NCBI GenBank assembly: GCA_007692455.1
Contig: RECC01000036.1
Coordinates: forward strand, 281,884 to 345,883
Source of the DNA: Alkalibacterium sp.
GTDB taxonomy: Bacteria; Bacillota; Bacilli; Lactobacillales; Carnobacteriaceae_A
DNA: 64,000 nt
Direction: 5' to 3'
The position numbers and the translations under genes were made by a program. Below are positions 40,230-51,761 of the stretch, one piece after another; positions within the stretch are counted from its first letter, which is position 1, and each line of letters opens with the position of its first letter. The notes beneath the pieces are model-generated. The model was not told where the DNA came from. It saw nothing but the letters and a program-made list of their open reading frames with translations, and made no database searches.

Positions 40230-40269
40230 ATGTATACTATTAGTTAAATGACTTCAGTTGGAGGGAATT

Positions 40270-41193
40270 ATGGAAGGAATATTACCAATATGGAAAGAAG
40301 CCGGCATGACAAGCCATGATGTAGTCTACAAGCTGAGAAAGATTTTGAAGACTAAAAAAATCGGTCACTCTGGAACACTCGATCCGGCAGTGGACGGCGT
40401 TCTTCCTGTAGCAGTCGGAAAAGCGACAAAAGTAATTGAATATATGGTTGATTCGGATAAAGTATATAAAGGAGAAGTGACTTTAGGTATTGCCACTTCT
40501 ACTGAAGATGCAACCGGAGATGTAATAGACAGGAAGGCTGTTGAAGAGTCTCTTGATGAAAAAACAGTGGATGACGTCCTGGCTACTTTCGTAGGTGAAA
40601 TCAGCCAAACGCCTCCGTACTATTCAGCTGTCAAAGTCAACGGCAAACGTTTGTATGAATATGCACGTGAAGGAAAAGAAGTCGAACGACCAACTCGAAA
40701 AGTAACGGTTAAAGAGTTTAAGCGACTATCCGGCCTGCGAATTAATGAAGAAAACAAGACAGTGTCCTTCTCCTTTGAAGTTTTATGTGGAAAAGGGACC
40801 TATGTCAGAACACTGGCTGTTGATGCGGGAAGCAAACTGGGCTATCCGGCTCACATGTCCCAGCTCACAAGAGAAGCCAGTGGCGGCTTTACTGGAAACG
40901 ACGCCCTGACTTTGGACCAGGTCAGACTGCTGATGGAAGAAGGAATGGTTGAAGACACGTTATTTCCACTGGAACATGCATTAAAAAATCTGGATGCATA
41001 CGAGCTTTCCGAGGAAGAATACGAATTGGTCAGACATGGTTCTCGTTTGCCAAAAAACCAGTATCTAAATGACACGCAGGACAAAATCGTTTTCATGTTA
41101 AAGGGACAGGCCGTGGCAATTTACGGCGAACACCCTACAAAAGAAGAGTTAATCAAACCTATAAAAGTTTTAAAGAACGAATTGCAGGTGTAG
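40270..41193 (+). CDS. truB: tRNA pseudouridine-55 synthase
   Basis: Makes pseudouridine 55 in the T arm of tRNAs; 307 residues. The catalytic Asp38 is in the motif GTLDPAVDGVLP, and the PPYYSAVKVNGKRLYEYAREG stretch and CGKGTYVRTLAVD are family marks. ATG at 40270 follows TTGGAGGGAATT. It is separated from rbfA by a terminator, which differs from the single transcription unit often seen, and runs 3 bp before ribF. Confidence 0.96.
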   Translation: MEGILPIWKEAGMTSHDVVYKLRKILKTKKIGHSGTLDPAVDGVLPVAVGKATKVIEYMVDSDKVYKGEVTLGIATSTEDATGDVIDRKAVEESLDEKTVDDVLATFVGEISQTPPYYSAVKVNGKRLYEYAREGKEVERPTRKVTVKEFKRLSGLRINEENKTVSFSFEVLCGKGTYVRTLAVDAGSKLGYPAHMSQLTREASGGFTGNDALTLDQVRLLMEEGMVEDTLFPLEHALKNLDAYELSEEEYELVRHGSRLPKNQYLNDTQDKIVFMLKGQAVAIYGEHPTKEELIKPIKVLKNELQV

Positions 41194-41196
41194 AGA

Positions 41197-42153
41197 ATGA
41201 AAATAATACGTATTCACCATCCTTATGATCCGAAAGACGTTTATGAGGAAGATATTGTGCTGGTGCTTGGTTTCTTTGACGGCGTGCATCGCGGTCACCA
41301 GGCTGTTATTAGAAGAGGGCTCGAAGAAGCCAGAAAACGAAACATCAAATGTGCTGTGATGACTTTTAACCGGCATCCGGCATTTGTCTATAGAAGCTTT
41401 GATCCAGACAATCTATCTTACTTGACGCCTCTTGACCGTAAAGAAAAGATAATTAGGGATTTAGGAGTAGATATCCTTTATGAAGTGGATTTTACATCTA
41501 AATTCGGACGGCTCTCCCCACAGGAGTTTGTCGACCAGTATATAGTAGACTGGAACGCTAAAGTTGTAGTGGCTGGATTTGATTATACATATGGCAAAGC
41601 TCATGTTGCCAATATGGATAATCTGCACGACTATGCCAAAAATCGTTTTGAGATTATTACAGTCAATAAAAAAATCGAAGATCACGAAAAAATCAGTTCC
41701 ACACGAATCAGACGCTACATCGGCGAAGGAAAAATGGATGAGGCCAACAAACTGCTGGGGTATATATATGAAATCAGTGGCTTTGTCATTCACGGTGACG
41801 CGCGTGGCAGAGATTTAGGCTACCCTACTGCTAATATCTACCCTCATCCTTATGTAATGGTACCAAAGCGAGGCGTTTATTCAGTTAAAATGAAGGTAAA
41901 TAATCAATGGCATGATGGCATGGCTTCCATAGGTTATAACCCTACCTTTGGACACCGTCCCAGTTACTCAATCGAAGTGCACCTATTTGACTACAATGAA
42001 GAAATATATGGTGAAGATGTTGTAGTGAAGTGGGTCGACTATCTCAGAGATGAAATTAAGTTCAATTCTGTTGATGAGCTCATCGAAAGACTGGACCAGG
42101 ATGAAATTGATGCGAAAAACAGTTTGTCAAAGGTCAAAATAAATCAGGTTTAA
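41197..42153 (+). CDS. ribF: Bifunctional riboflavin kinase / FAD synthetase
   Basis: Makes FMN and then FAD from riboflavin; 318 residues. The N-terminal nucleotidyltransferase has VLGFFDGVHRGHQAVI and ISSTRIRRYIGEG. The C-terminal kinase has GDARGRDLGYPTANIYPHP and RGVYSV. The start overlaps no gene and follows truB by 3 bp, as in Bacillus. The window has no riboflavin biosynthesis genes, so the cell may take up riboflavin; that is inference. Confidence 0.96.
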   Translation: MKIIRIHHPYDPKDVYEEDIVLVLGFFDGVHRGHQAVIRRGLEEARKRNIKCAVMTFNRHPAFVYRSFDPDNLSYLTPLDRKEKIIRDLGVDILYEVDFTSKFGRLSPQEFVDQYIVDWNAKVVVAGFDYTYGKAHVANMDNLHDYAKNRFEIITVNKKIEDHEKISSTRIRRYIGEGKMDEANKLLGYIYEISGFVIHGDARGRDLGYPTANIYPHPYVMVPKRGVYSVKMKVNNQWHDGMASIGYNPTFGHRPSYSIEVHLFDYNEEIYGEDVVVKWVDYLRDEIKFNSVDELIERLDQDEIDAKNSLSKVKINQV

Positions 42154-42156
42154 TTG

Positions 42157-42185
42157 TTGACAGAGAGAGTACAATTTGATAAATT
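42157..42185 (+). promoter_or_regulatory. Promoter of the hrcA-grpE-dnaK operon
   Basis: A perfect TTGACA (42157-42162), 17 bp, then TAAATT (42180-42185). CIRCE starts 10 bp after it, so HrcA would cover the transcription start. Confidence 0.65.
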
Positions 42186-42194
42186 ATAAATGTG

Positions 42195-42221
42195 TTAGCA
42201 CTCGACTCATTCGAGTGCTAA
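42195..42221. promoter_or_regulatory. CIRCE element (HrcA operator)
   Basis: TTAGCACTC-N9-GAGTGCTAA, a perfect match to the CIRCE consensus. It controls the hrcA-grpE-dnaK operon. No other CIRCE copy is seen in the window. Confidence 0.97.
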
Positions 42222-42280
42222 TTTAATGAAGAGAAAACCCTTAAAGTTAATCTCTCTCTCAGTGCCAAGGAGTGATGCAC

Positions 42281-43309
42281 GTGTTAACAAAGAGACAGAT
42301 TGCCATACTGGATAGTCTGATTCAACTGTATACATCAACGGGTCAGCCTATCGGTTCTAAAACCATCATGAATGAAGCCAGTATCGACGCGAGTTCTGCC
42401 ACAATCAGAAACGAGCTGAGCTATCTGGAGCATTTAGGTTTTATTCAAAAGACTCATTCTTCTTCAGGTCGTATTCCATCCATGAGAGGATACCGTTATT
42501 ATATCGATCATTTGGTTAAACCCAGAGAACTGACTAGCGAAAAAATTCAGTTTATTAATGAAATGCTTGGCAGCAGGGTTCAGCAAATGGATGATATAAT
42601 GCATCAGTCCGCACAATTACTGTCGCAACTAACCAGTTACACAGCTATTGTACTGGGGCCTAAAGCTGAATCTAGTCGCCTGACTGGATTTCGACTGCTT
42701 GCACTGAATGATAATCATGTCATGGCGATTATTCAGACGGATAAGGGAACCATCGAAAATCAGGTTTTTCGTCTGCCGAAGTCGATTAAAGAATCTGATT
42801 TGATGAAGGTAACAAATATCTTTAATCACCACTTAGTTGGACTTCCTTTAAACGAAGTAGCGAAAAAGCTTGAAAGAGATATTCCGTTTCTTATTCGAAA
42901 ACATGCAGCCAATGCGTCGGATATGTTCTTGACGATTGAATCTATTTTCAATGCCTCTGCAGAAGATCGCTATCATATATCTGGTAAAATGAATTTGCTG
43001 GATTTCTCAGAGGATATGGATAAGAAGAAACTCAAGTCCCTATACGAACTACTCGAAAATCAGGGTGATTTAAACGTGCTGATAAATCACATGCAAAGTG
43101 ATTTTGATGTCAAGATAGGTGAAGAAATGAATAATGACTTATTCAACAACTTCAGCTTAGTGACTGCTACCTATCAGGTGAGCGGACACGGAAGCGGTAT
43201 TCTAGCCATTTTAGGCCCGACGAGCATGTCTTATGATGAGACTTTTGGTGTTCTGGATGTATTGAGAAAGCAATTGACTCATACACTACTGAACTACTAT
43301 CTAGATTAA
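42281..43309 (+). CDS. hrcA: Heat-inducible transcription repressor HrcA
   Basis: A 342-residue repressor that binds CIRCE, kept active by GroEL. The winged helix region contains SATIRNELSYLEHLGFIQKT, followed by HSSSGRIPSMRGYRYYIDHL, a family signature. GTG at 42281 is chosen because AGGAG lies 8 nt upstream and the protein then begins MLTKRQIAIL like its relatives. GTG 42272 and ATG 42275 are closer to or overlap the binding site. Confidence 0.95.
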   Translation: MLTKRQIAILDSLIQLYTSTGQPIGSKTIMNEASIDASSATIRNELSYLEHLGFIQKTHSSSGRIPSMRGYRYYIDHLVKPRELTSEKIQFINEMLGSRVQQMDDIMHQSAQLLSQLTSYTAIVLGPKAESSRLTGFRLLALNDNHVMAIIQTDKGTIENQVFRLPKSIKESDLMKVTNIFNHHLVGLPLNEVAKKLERDIPFLIRKHAANASDMFLTIESIFNASAEDRYHISGKMNLLDFSEDMDKKKLKSLYELLENQGDLNVLINHMQSDFDVKIGEEMNNDLFNNFSLVTATYQVSGHGSGILAILGPTSMSYDETFGVLDVLRKQLTHTLLNYYLD

Positions 43310-43331
43310 TTAAGAAATGAGGAAGATATTC

Positions 43332-43904
43332 ATGGAAGAAAAGGAAGAGCAGGAATTAACTAATGATTCCAATGAAGAAGTAAATGAAAACAGTCAGTCA
43401 AATCAGGAGACTGAGGAAACCGAAGAGACTGTTGAAACCGAAATGGTTCCTGCTTCTGCTCTGGAAGAAAAGCAGAAGGAACTTGATGACGTAAGCGACA
43501 AGTATATCCGACTGCAGGCTGAACTGGCTAACATTAGAAAGAGAAACCAGAGAGACCGGGAAGATCTGCAGAAATACAGTGCACAGTCTCTTGCAAAAGA
43601 ACTTCTACCTGCTATTGATAATATCGAAAGAGCGTTAAGCATTGAAGTCGATACAGAAGCGGGTAAAAACCTTAAAAAAGGAATTGAAATGGTCTATGCC
43701 AGTTTAATTCAGGCATTTGATAAAGAGGGAATAGAAGTATTTGATCCGCTCGGTGAGCAGTTTGATCCAAATTATCACGAAGCTTATACACAAGTACCGG
43801 CTGCTGAAGGGCAGAAGAGCAATGAAGTAGCTCAAGTATTTGAAAAAGGCTTTAAATTGCATGATAGAGTATTACGCGCAGCAAAAGTTTCAGTTACACT
43901 ATAA
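43332..43904 (+). CDS. grpE: Nucleotide exchange factor GrpE
   Basis: A 190-residue cofactor that exchanges ADP for ATP on DnaK. The N-terminal 40 residues are acidic and disordered (EEKEEQELTNDSNEEVNENS). The long helix includes KYIRLQAELANIRKRNQRDR, and the head carries FDPNYHEAYTQVPA. ATG at 43332 follows GAGGAAGATATTC. It lies between hrcA and dnaK. Confidence 0.96.
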   Translation: MEEKEEQELTNDSNEEVNENSQSNQETEETEETVETEMVPASALEEKQKELDDVSDKYIRLQAELANIRKRNQRDREDLQKYSAQSLAKELLPAIDNIERALSIEVDTEAGKNLKKGIEMVYASLIQAFDKEGIEVFDPLGEQFDPNYHEAYTQVPAAEGQKSNEVAQVFEKGFKLHDRVLRAAKVSVTL

Positions 43905-43913
43905 AAAAATTAG

Positions 43914-45773
<1,860 letters not shown>

Positions 45774-45794
45774 TTGAAGTAAGACAGTCTCAAG

Positions 45795-45840
45795 AAGAAA
45801 GCACTTAGCATCAACAAGAAAAAGTGCTTTCTTTCTTTTT
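45795..45840 (+). terminator. Intrinsic terminator between dnaK and dnaJ
   Basis: AAGAAAGCACTT (45795-45806) pairs with AAGTGCTTTCTT (45822-45833), followed by CTTTTT. It uncouples dnaJ from the CIRCE-controlled operon. Confidence 0.85.
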
Positions 45841-45927
45841 TCGGTCATCTATTTATTAGCAGGCTTCAGTATACTGGGCTATAAGTTTAGTAAAACACGA
45901 GAGTTCGATTAGTTATGGAGGAATACT

Positions 45928-47094
45928 ATGCCACAGAAAGAAGATTTTTATGATCTGCTGGGAGTGTCGAAAGACGCTTCTAAAGAGGAAATAAAAAAAG
46001 CGTATCGTAAACTATCTAAAAAACATCACCCTGATATTAGTGATGATCCCAATGCGGATGAAAAATTCAAGAAAATATCCGAAGCATATGAAGTATTGAG
46101 TGATGAACAGAAACGAGCAGCTTATGATCAGTATGGTCATGCTTCGACTGATCCTAACTTTGGAGCCGGCGGTGGCTTTGGAGGCGGATTTGGCGGAGGT
46201 CAAGGTGGCTTCGGAGGAGGCGGCTTTGAAGATATATTTGACCAGTTCTTCGGAGGCGGCGGTTCGCGCCGACGCAGCCCGAATGCTCCTCGTCAAGGTG
46301 AAGATCTTCAGTACGTCATGGACCTTGAGTTTGAAGAAGCCATTTTTGGTAAAGAAACGACCATACGCTACAACAGACAAGAAGAATGTGTAACGTGTAA
46401 CGGTTCTGGGGCAAAGCCCGGGACTAGCCCTCAGACATGTTCACAATGTCACGGTGCCGGTGCTGTAAACATGGAAAGAAATACACCATTCGGCCGTGTT
46501 ATGACACAACAGACGTGTCCGACGTGTAATGGTTCTGGACAGGAAATTAAAGAAAAATGTACAGTCTGTCACGGTTCAGGTCACTCTAAAAAGCAGAATT
46601 CTGTAAAAGTTACAGTTCCTGCAGGTGTAGAAGACGGCAACCAGATGCGTCTTCAAAATCAAGGGGATGCCGGAGTAAATGGCGGACCATACGGTGATTT
46701 ATATGTTGTATTCCGAGTCAAGCCTTCCGAAATATTCGATAGAAGAGGCTCTGAAATATACTATGAGCTGCCTTTAAACGTCGTTCAGGCGACTTTAGGA
46801 GACGAACTGGAAGTACCGACAGTCCACGGTAAAGTGAAGTTTAAAATTCCAGCTGGGACGCAGCCGGGCACGACATTCCGATTAAAAGGAAAAGGTGCGC
46901 CTCGACTGAGAGGGACTGGCAATGGCGATCAGCATATTAAAGTGAAAGTTGTCATTCCTAAGGAACTGACTCAAGAGCAGGCAGAACATCTAAGACAATT
47001 TGCGTCTGCCGGTGATTATGAAGAAGTGGTGGAACAAGGTGACAGCTCCTTTTTTTCGAAAGTGAAAGACGCATTTAAGGATAAAAACAAATAA
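45928..47094 (+). CDS. dnaJ: Chaperone DnaJ
   Basis: A 388-residue co-chaperone. The J domain holds HPD in [12 protein letters not shown] (about 35). A Gly/Phe-rich linker has [20 protein letters not shown]. Four CxxCxGxG zinc motifs follow ([24 protein letters not shown] and CTVCHGSG), then the beta-sheet substrate domain. ATG at 45928 follows TATGGAGGAATACT. It is separated from dnaK by a terminator and has no CIRCE of its own; its promoter is not clear (TATACT at 45870-45875 without a good -35). Confidence 0.97.
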   Translation: MPQKEDFYDLLGVSKDASKEEIKKAYRKLSKKHHPDISDDPNADEKFKKISEAYEVLSDEQKRAAYDQYGHASTDPNFGAGGGFGGGFGGGQGGFGGGGFEDIFDQFFGGGGSRRRSPNAPRQGEDLQYVMDLEFEEAIFGKETTIRYNRQEECVTCNGSGAKPGTSPQTCSQCHGAGAVNMERNTPFGRVMTQQTCPTCNGSGQEIKEKCTVCHGSGHSKKQNSVKVTVPAGVEDGNQMRLQNQGDAGVNGGPYGDLYVVFRVKPSEIFDRRGSEIYYELPLNVVQATLGDELEVPTVHGKVKFKIPAGTQPGTTFRLKGKGAPRLRGTGNGDQHIKVKVVIPKELTQEQAEHLRQFASAGDYEEVVEQGDSSFFSKVKDAFKDKNK

Positions 47095-47097
47095 ACT

Positions 47098-47139
47098 AAA
47101 GGGAAACGCAGTCGATTGATTATGCTGTTTCCCTTTTTT
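47098..47139 (+). terminator. Intrinsic terminator after dnaJ
   Basis: AAAGGGAAA (47098-47106) pairs with TTTCCCTTT (47128-47136), with CAG/CTG inside across a 2-nt bulge, followed by T. Confidence 0.85.
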
Positions 47140-47221
47140 CGTGAAATCAACCGTAATGCCCAAGAAATTAGCGGTTTTTGTTCACAATAGACTTCTTAAT
47201 TAGATGAATAGTCAGATGTGA

Positions 47222-47250
47222 TTGTACTCTTTTCTAATCGTTGGTATAAT
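47222..47250 (+). promoter_or_regulatory. lepA promoter
   Basis: TTGTAC (47222-47227), 17 bp, then TATAAT (47245-47250) with TGg in front. It is one of the strongest promoters in the window. Confidence 0.72.
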
Positions 47251-47290
47251 AGTAAGGAATGTTTTTAAGAGGAATGAGGAAAGAATAGCA

Positions 47291-49114
47291 ATGGATAAAA
47301 AACAAGCACGTGAACGTCAGAAACAGATTCGTAATTTTTCAATTATTGCTCATATTGACCACGGAAAGTCCACTTTAGCAGATAGAATTCTGCAGCTGAC
47401 TCATACAGTGGCAGATCGAGAAATGCAGGAACAGCTTCTGGATTCGATGGATCTTGAAAGAGAACGCGGCATTACCATTAAATTAAATACAGTGGAAGTT
47501 CTGTATACGGCTAAAAATGGTGAACAGTACATTCTTCACCTGATTGATACCCCAGGGCACGTCGACTTTACCTATGAGGTGTCAAGAAGTCTGGCAGCCT
47601 GTGAAGGAGCCGTTCTGGTCGTTGATGCTGCTCAAGGAGTAGAAGCACAGACCTTAGCAAACGTCTATCTTGCTTTGGATAATGAACTGGAAATCCTTCC
47701 AATTATTAATAAAATAGACTTACCGGCAGCTGATCCGGAACGTGTACGAAAAGAAATAGAAGACATTATCGGTCTTGATGCCAGTGAAGCCGTTCTGTCC
47801 AGTGCTAAAACCGGAATCGGTATTGAAGAAATACTTGAACAGATTGTTGAAAAGGTGCCTGCTCCACAAGGCGATATTGACAATCCGTTAAAAGCTCTTA
47901 TTTTTGACTCCGCTTATGACTCATATAGAGGCGTAGTGCTGAATATTCGAGTAATGGATGGAACCCTTAAAAAGGGAGACACGATTAAGCTGATGAGTAA
48001 CGGCAAAACGTTCGATGTGACCGAGGTGGGTGTGTTTTCACCTAAACCGATTGAAAGAGATTCATTAATGGTTGGAGATGTAGGTTACGTCACGGCTAAC
48101 ATTAAGACGGTCAAGGATACTCAAGTGGGGGATACCTTGACACTGGCTGACAATCCGACAGACAAAGCTCTGCCCGGCTACCGACAAATGAACCCGATGG
48201 TATTCTGTGGTATGTATCCGACGGACTCTGCACGCTATGAAGACTTGCGTGAAGCATTGGAGCGCCTGCAGCTAAATGATGCAGCCTTACAGTATGAAGC
48301 AGAGACATCTCAAGCCCTAGGCTTCGGTTTCCGTTGCGGCTTCTTAGGCATGCTTCATATGGATGTTATTCAGGAGCGTCTGGAGCGCGAATTTAATCTG
48401 GAACTCATCACCACAGCTCCGTCAGTTATATATCACATTAATAAAACAGACGGTGAGATGGTGCTTGTTTCCAATCCGGCTGACATGCCTGAACCTCAGG
48501 AAATTGAGTCAGTGGAAGAGCCGTATGTAAAAGCGACAATAACTGTTCCAAATGATTACGTAGGATCGGTGATGGAGATTGCCCAGAAAAAACGAGGCGA
48601 TTTCATTACGATGGAGTACCTGGATGATATTCGAGTTAACGTGATGTACTACATGCCGTTATCTGAAATTGTCTATGACTTCTTTGACCGTCTGAAATCA
48701 AGCACAAAAGGCTATGCCTCACTTGATTATCAGGAAGCCGGCTACCGCGTCAGCAACCTGGTTAAAATGGATATTCTTATCCATGGTGAGAAGGTGGATG
48801 CACTCAGTTTCATCGTGCACAAGGACTTTTCATATGGCCGAGGTCGTTCTGTAGTGGAACAGCTGAAACAGACCATTCCGCGCCAGCAGTTTGAGATTCC
48901 AATACAAGCCGCAATTGGTCAGAATATTATTTCCCGTTCAACTGTTAAAGCTTACCGAAAAGACGTTACAGCCAAACTATACGGTGGGGATGTTACCCGT
49001 CGTCAGAAACTGCTTAAAAAGCAAAAAGCTGGTAAAAAGCGCATGAAGAACGTCGGGAACGTGGAAATTCCGCAAGAAGCCTTCATGAGTGTCTTGAACC
49101 TGGATGATGAATAA
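47291..49114 (+). CDS. lepA: Elongation factor 4 (LepA)
   Basis: Ribosome-bound GTPase of 607 residues. [32 protein letters not shown] and [13 protein letters not shown] are the GTPase motifs. The C-terminal domain contains [20 protein letters not shown] and ends [20 protein letters not shown], diagnostic of LepA. ATG at 47291 has GAGGAAAGAATAGCA upstream; an in-frame start at 47222 overlaps the promoter and is rejected. Confidence 0.97.
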   Translation: MDKKQARERQKQIRNFSIIAHIDHGKSTLADRILQLTHTVADREMQEQLLDSMDLERERGITIKLNTVEVLYTAKNGEQYILHLIDTPGHVDFTYEVSRSLAACEGAVLVVDAAQGVEAQTLANVYLALDNELEILPIINKIDLPAADPERVRKEIEDIIGLDASEAVLSSAKTGIGIEEILEQIVEKVPAPQGDIDNPLKALIFDSAYDSYRGVVLNIRVMDGTLKKGDTIKLMSNGKTFDVTEVGVFSPKPIERDSLMVGDVGYVTANIKTVKDTQVGDTLTLADNPTDKALPGYRQMNPMVFCGMYPTDSARYEDLREALERLQLNDAALQYEAETSQALGFGFRCGFLGMLHMDVIQERLEREFNLELITTAPSVIYHINKTDGEMVLVSNPADMPEPQEIESVEEPYVKATITVPNDYVGSVMEIAQKKRGDFITMEYLDDIRVNVMYYMPLSEIVYDFFDRLKSSTKGYASLDYQEAGYRVSNLVKMDILIHGEKVDALSFIVHKDFSYGRGRSVVEQLKQTIPRQQFEIPIQAAIGQNIISRSTVKAYRKDVTAKLYGGDVTRRQKLLKKQKAGKKRMKNVGNVEIPQEAFMSVLNLDDE

Positions 49115-49132
49115 ATCAGACTAACTATAAAT

Positions 49133-49179
49133 CTTTCTGTCACTCCTGGATAACTGGGAGTGATGGAAAGTTTTTTTTT
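49133..49179 (+). terminator. Intrinsic terminator after lepA
   Basis: A 14-bp stem with two G-U pairs, CTTTCTGTCACTCC (49133-49146) with GGAGTGATGGAAAG (49157-49170), then nine T. Confidence 0.92.
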
Positions 49180-49225
49180 AATAAACAACACAATAATTGT
49201 AATAGTCTCAGATTTAACAAGAATA

Positions 49226-49234
49226 TGCTATAAT
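49226..49234 (+). promoter_or_regulatory. Extended -10 promoter of the CBS-domain gene
   Basis: TGCTATAAT is TGn plus a perfect TATAAT, 37 bp before the next start. No -35 is evident. Confidence 0.6.
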
Positions 49235-49270
49235 TAAAAAGACATTATATGAAAGCAGGGAGATAGGTTA

Positions 49271-50554
49271 ATGGATAATGAAAGCCTCAGGAGTATTATA
49301 ATACTGGTTATTTTAGTGGTGGTTTCCGGTTATTTCTCGTCTTCTGAGACGGCATTTACGTCGGCCAACCGTATTCGGCTTAAAAACGAAGCGGAAAATG
49401 GAGATGAACGATCAAGCAAGACGTTAAAACTGGCAGAGAATTTTGATGCGGTACTGTCTACCATTTTAATAGGCAATAATATAGTGAACATTGCCATGTC
49501 GGCAATCGCGACACTCTTGTTTGTCGGATGGTTTCCCGTTTACGGCCCGACTCTTGCCACTATAGTGATGACAGTTATTATACTTCTCTTTGGTGAAATT
49601 ACTCCGAAAACAATAGCTAAAGAAAAAAGTGAACAAATGGCAAAGAACGCAACGCCAATTCTTCATTTTCTAATGTTTCTGTTCAGGCCGGTTCTCTGGC
49701 TGCTTCAAAAGTGGAAAATCATGCTGGACAGATTATTCAACTTTGAGGGAGATCAGACTATCAGTGAGGATGAGTTGCTTTCGATTGTTGATGAAGCGGA
49801 AAGCGGAGGAAGCATAGAAGACCATGAGCATCAGTTGGTAAGATCGGCCATCGAGTTTGACGATCTGGAAGTTTCTTCTATTTTGATGCCTCGAGTAGAC
49901 GTAGTTGGCTGTGAGTTGGACTCGACGGATGAGGAAATTGAAGAACTGTTCATGACACACAATTATTCCAGACTGATTGTTTATGATGATACGATTGACG
50001 ATGTCATCGGTGTTCTTCACGAAAAGGATTTTAACCGCTACCTTAAAGCCAAACGAATAGACGGCAAGAAACCTTCCTTACTGGCTATTGTAAAAGAGGT
50101 ATTGTTTGTGCCACCGATAATGAACTTATCTAAGCTTCTCAGAACTATGCAGCTAAAGAAAACGCATATGGCTATCGTTACTGATGAGCACGGTGGGACA
50201 ATCGGCATTGCTACAATGGAAGATGTACTGGAAGAACTTGTCGGAGAAATTTGGGACGAGTATGACATAATTGAAGAAGAAATTGAAGAAATAATTAAAG
50301 GCAAGCGGTATAAGGTGAAAGGCACGGTAAATCTTGATAAGCTGTTTGATATGTTTGGCATTAATGAATCGTCTACTTTCGTATCCAATACGGTCAGTGG
50401 ATTTGTTATAGAAGAACTGGGTCAGTTTCCGGAAGACGGGGATCAGTTCAACTATCATAATATGCAGGTAACAGTGACTCAAGTCCGTAATAGACGTGTT
50501 CTTGAAATACAGATAGACTATTCACCTGATACTGAAGAAGACGAAGATAATTAG
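49271..50554 (+). CDS. CNNM/CorC-like membrane protein with CBS pair (hemolysin family, UPF0053)
   Basis: A 427-residue protein. Four membrane helices in the first 140 residues (VVSGYFSSSETAFTSANRIR and LFGEITPKTIAKEK) form a CNNM domain. A CBS pair follows at about 200-330 (SSILMPRVDVVGCEL, IVTDEHGGTIGIATMEDVLE), then a CorC/HlyC domain to the end. Relatives are linked to magnesium or cobalt efflux; hemolysin is a legacy name. The AGGGAGATAGGTTA site precedes ATG. It starts a five-gene unit ending at deoC. Confidence 0.9.
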   Translation: MDNESLRSIIILVILVVVSGYFSSSETAFTSANRIRLKNEAENGDERSSKTLKLAENFDAVLSTILIGNNIVNIAMSAIATLLFVGWFPVYGPTLATIVMTVIILLFGEITPKTIAKEKSEQMAKNATPILHFLMFLFRPVLWLLQKWKIMLDRLFNFEGDQTISEDELLSIVDEAESGGSIEDHEHQLVRSAIEFDDLEVSSILMPRVDVVGCELDSTDEEIEELFMTHNYSRLIVYDDTIDDVIGVLHEKDFNRYLKAKRIDGKKPSLLAIVKEVLFVPPIMNLSKLLRTMQLKKTHMAIVTDEHGGTIGIATMEDVLEELVGEIWDEYDIIEEEIEEIIKGKRYKVKGTVNLDKLFDMFGINESSTFVSNTVSGFVIEELGQFPEDGDQFNYHNMQVTVTQVRNRRVLEIQIDYSPDTEEDEDN

Positions 50555-50560
50555 GAGTGT

Positions 50561-51196
50561 ATGAAGAGAATAATGAATTGCTTGAATGATAAAAGTTTAA
50601 CTACGGAAGAGATAGCGGAGTCTTTACTGGGCAGTCTTCTGGTCAGTTACAAGGACGGACAACTGACTTCCGGCTGGATTGTCGAAACAGAAGCCTATCT
50701 AGGCAAGGTAGACGAAGCATGCCACACTTTTGCCGGCAAGCAGACACCGCGTCTGATGTCGATGTATCAAGATGCCGGAACTATTTATGTTTACAGGATG
50801 CACACCCATCATCTATTCAATGTCGTTACCCGCTCGAGTTCCGAGCCACAAGCGGTTCTTATACGGGCTATCGAACCACATGATGGCGAAGACATCCAGA
50901 ATATTAGAAGAGGAAAAAAGGGAATTGAAATGACTAACGGGCCGGGGAAGCTAGCAAAGGCTCTCGGCATAACGATGGATGATAATGGTACTGGTGTCTA
51001 TGAACCGGCTGTCATGATTGATCCTAAACGTAAAAAAAAGCCAGTAATGGTGGAAAAAACGGCGCGTATCGGTATACCGAACAAAGGAAAATGGACAGAT
51101 GAATTACTGCGGTTCAGTGTCAAAGGAAATCCGTATGTATCAAGAAAAAAAGGAAAAACTGAGATAGATTACGGCTGGGAAGCTGTGTTAAACTAG
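50561..51196 (+). CDS. 3-methyladenine DNA glycosylase (Mpg/Aag family)
   Basis: Base-excision repair enzyme that removes alkylated purines; 211 residues. LLGSLLVSYKDGQLTSGWIV, ETEAYLG..DEACHTF and MTNGPGKLAKALGI are the family motifs, including the catalytic Glu in VETEAY. ATG at 50561 has AGGAG 3 nt upstream; the next ATG at 50573 is an alternative with AAGAGAA before it. It follows the CBS gene by 6 bp. Confidence 0.92.
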   Translation: MKRIMNCLNDKSLTTEEIAESLLGSLLVSYKDGQLTSGWIVETEAYLGKVDEACHTFAGKQTPRLMSMYQDAGTIYVYRMHTHHLFNVVTRSSSEPQAVLIRAIEPHDGEDIQNIRRGKKGIEMTNGPGKLAKALGITMDDNGTGVYEPAVMIDPKRKKKPVMVEKTARIGIPNKGKWTDELLRFSVKGNPYVSRKKGKTEIDYGWEAVLN

Positions 51197-51209
51197 AGGA
51201 GGAGCTACC

Positions 51210-51761
51210 ATGACTGAAAGCTTATCTAATTATATCGATTCAGAACTGAAAGAGGTATTGCCTAACTTTAAATGGCGTCTGGTAAAAAACAGCAAGAAAA
51301 AACTGATAGAGATTTATATAACATATGGTGTAGAAACAGATGAGACGATTCAGGTCCAGGATTCCCTTGGTCAGAATAACGAACCGGGCAAAGTCCAGTT
51401 TGAGGATGTAATCTGTTTTTACGACCCAGCTTATTCTCATGTCAAGCCTCAAAATTACCTGACTGCCATTGCTTTTGACAGTAATGCAGGTATAGACAAA
51501 GGTTTAGTTGATGCGATCCTCAGACAACTAAATCTGACGACTAAACAGGGTATGGTTGAATTGCGGGAGTTTTTACTCGATGACTTTGCAGGAGAATACA
51601 AACTGATTTGGAATAAAAGCAACGTGGATACATTAGTTAAGACGATGAAGGATACCGGTAGATACGATGATGAAAAACTGATGATGGATTTTGAAGAAGA
51701 CCTGTCATTTTTCGAAAAAATTAAAAAGGATGACGAGTATGACGGCGTGGAAAGAGTTTAG
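51210..51761 (+). CDS. DUF3013-type protein upstream of prmA
   Basis: A 183-residue acidic protein. It lacks signal peptide, membrane helices and known catalytic motifs. NFKWRLVKNSKKKLIEIYIT starts it, and the acidic tail DDEKLMMDFEEDLSFFEKIK ends it. It looks like the DUF3013 family of lactic acid bacteria, which lies next to prmA; this rests on recall. Function unknown. AGGAGGAGCTACC precedes ATG. It overlaps prmA by 23 bp, so the two are coupled. Confidence 0.72.
   Translation: MTESLSNYIDSELKEVLPNFKWRLVKNSKKKLIEIYITYGVETDETIQVQDSLGQNNEPGKVQFEDVICFYDPAYSHVKPQNYLTAIAFDSNAGIDKGLVDAILRQLNLTTKQGMVELREFLLDDFAGEYKLIWNKSNVDTLVKTMKDTGRYDDEKLMMDFEEDLSFFEKIKKDDEYDGVERV

Noticed and set aside
46180..46265. 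Short GGTGGCTTTGGAGGC-like repeats
   Set aside because: They encode the Gly/Phe linker of DnaJ and are a normal family feature.
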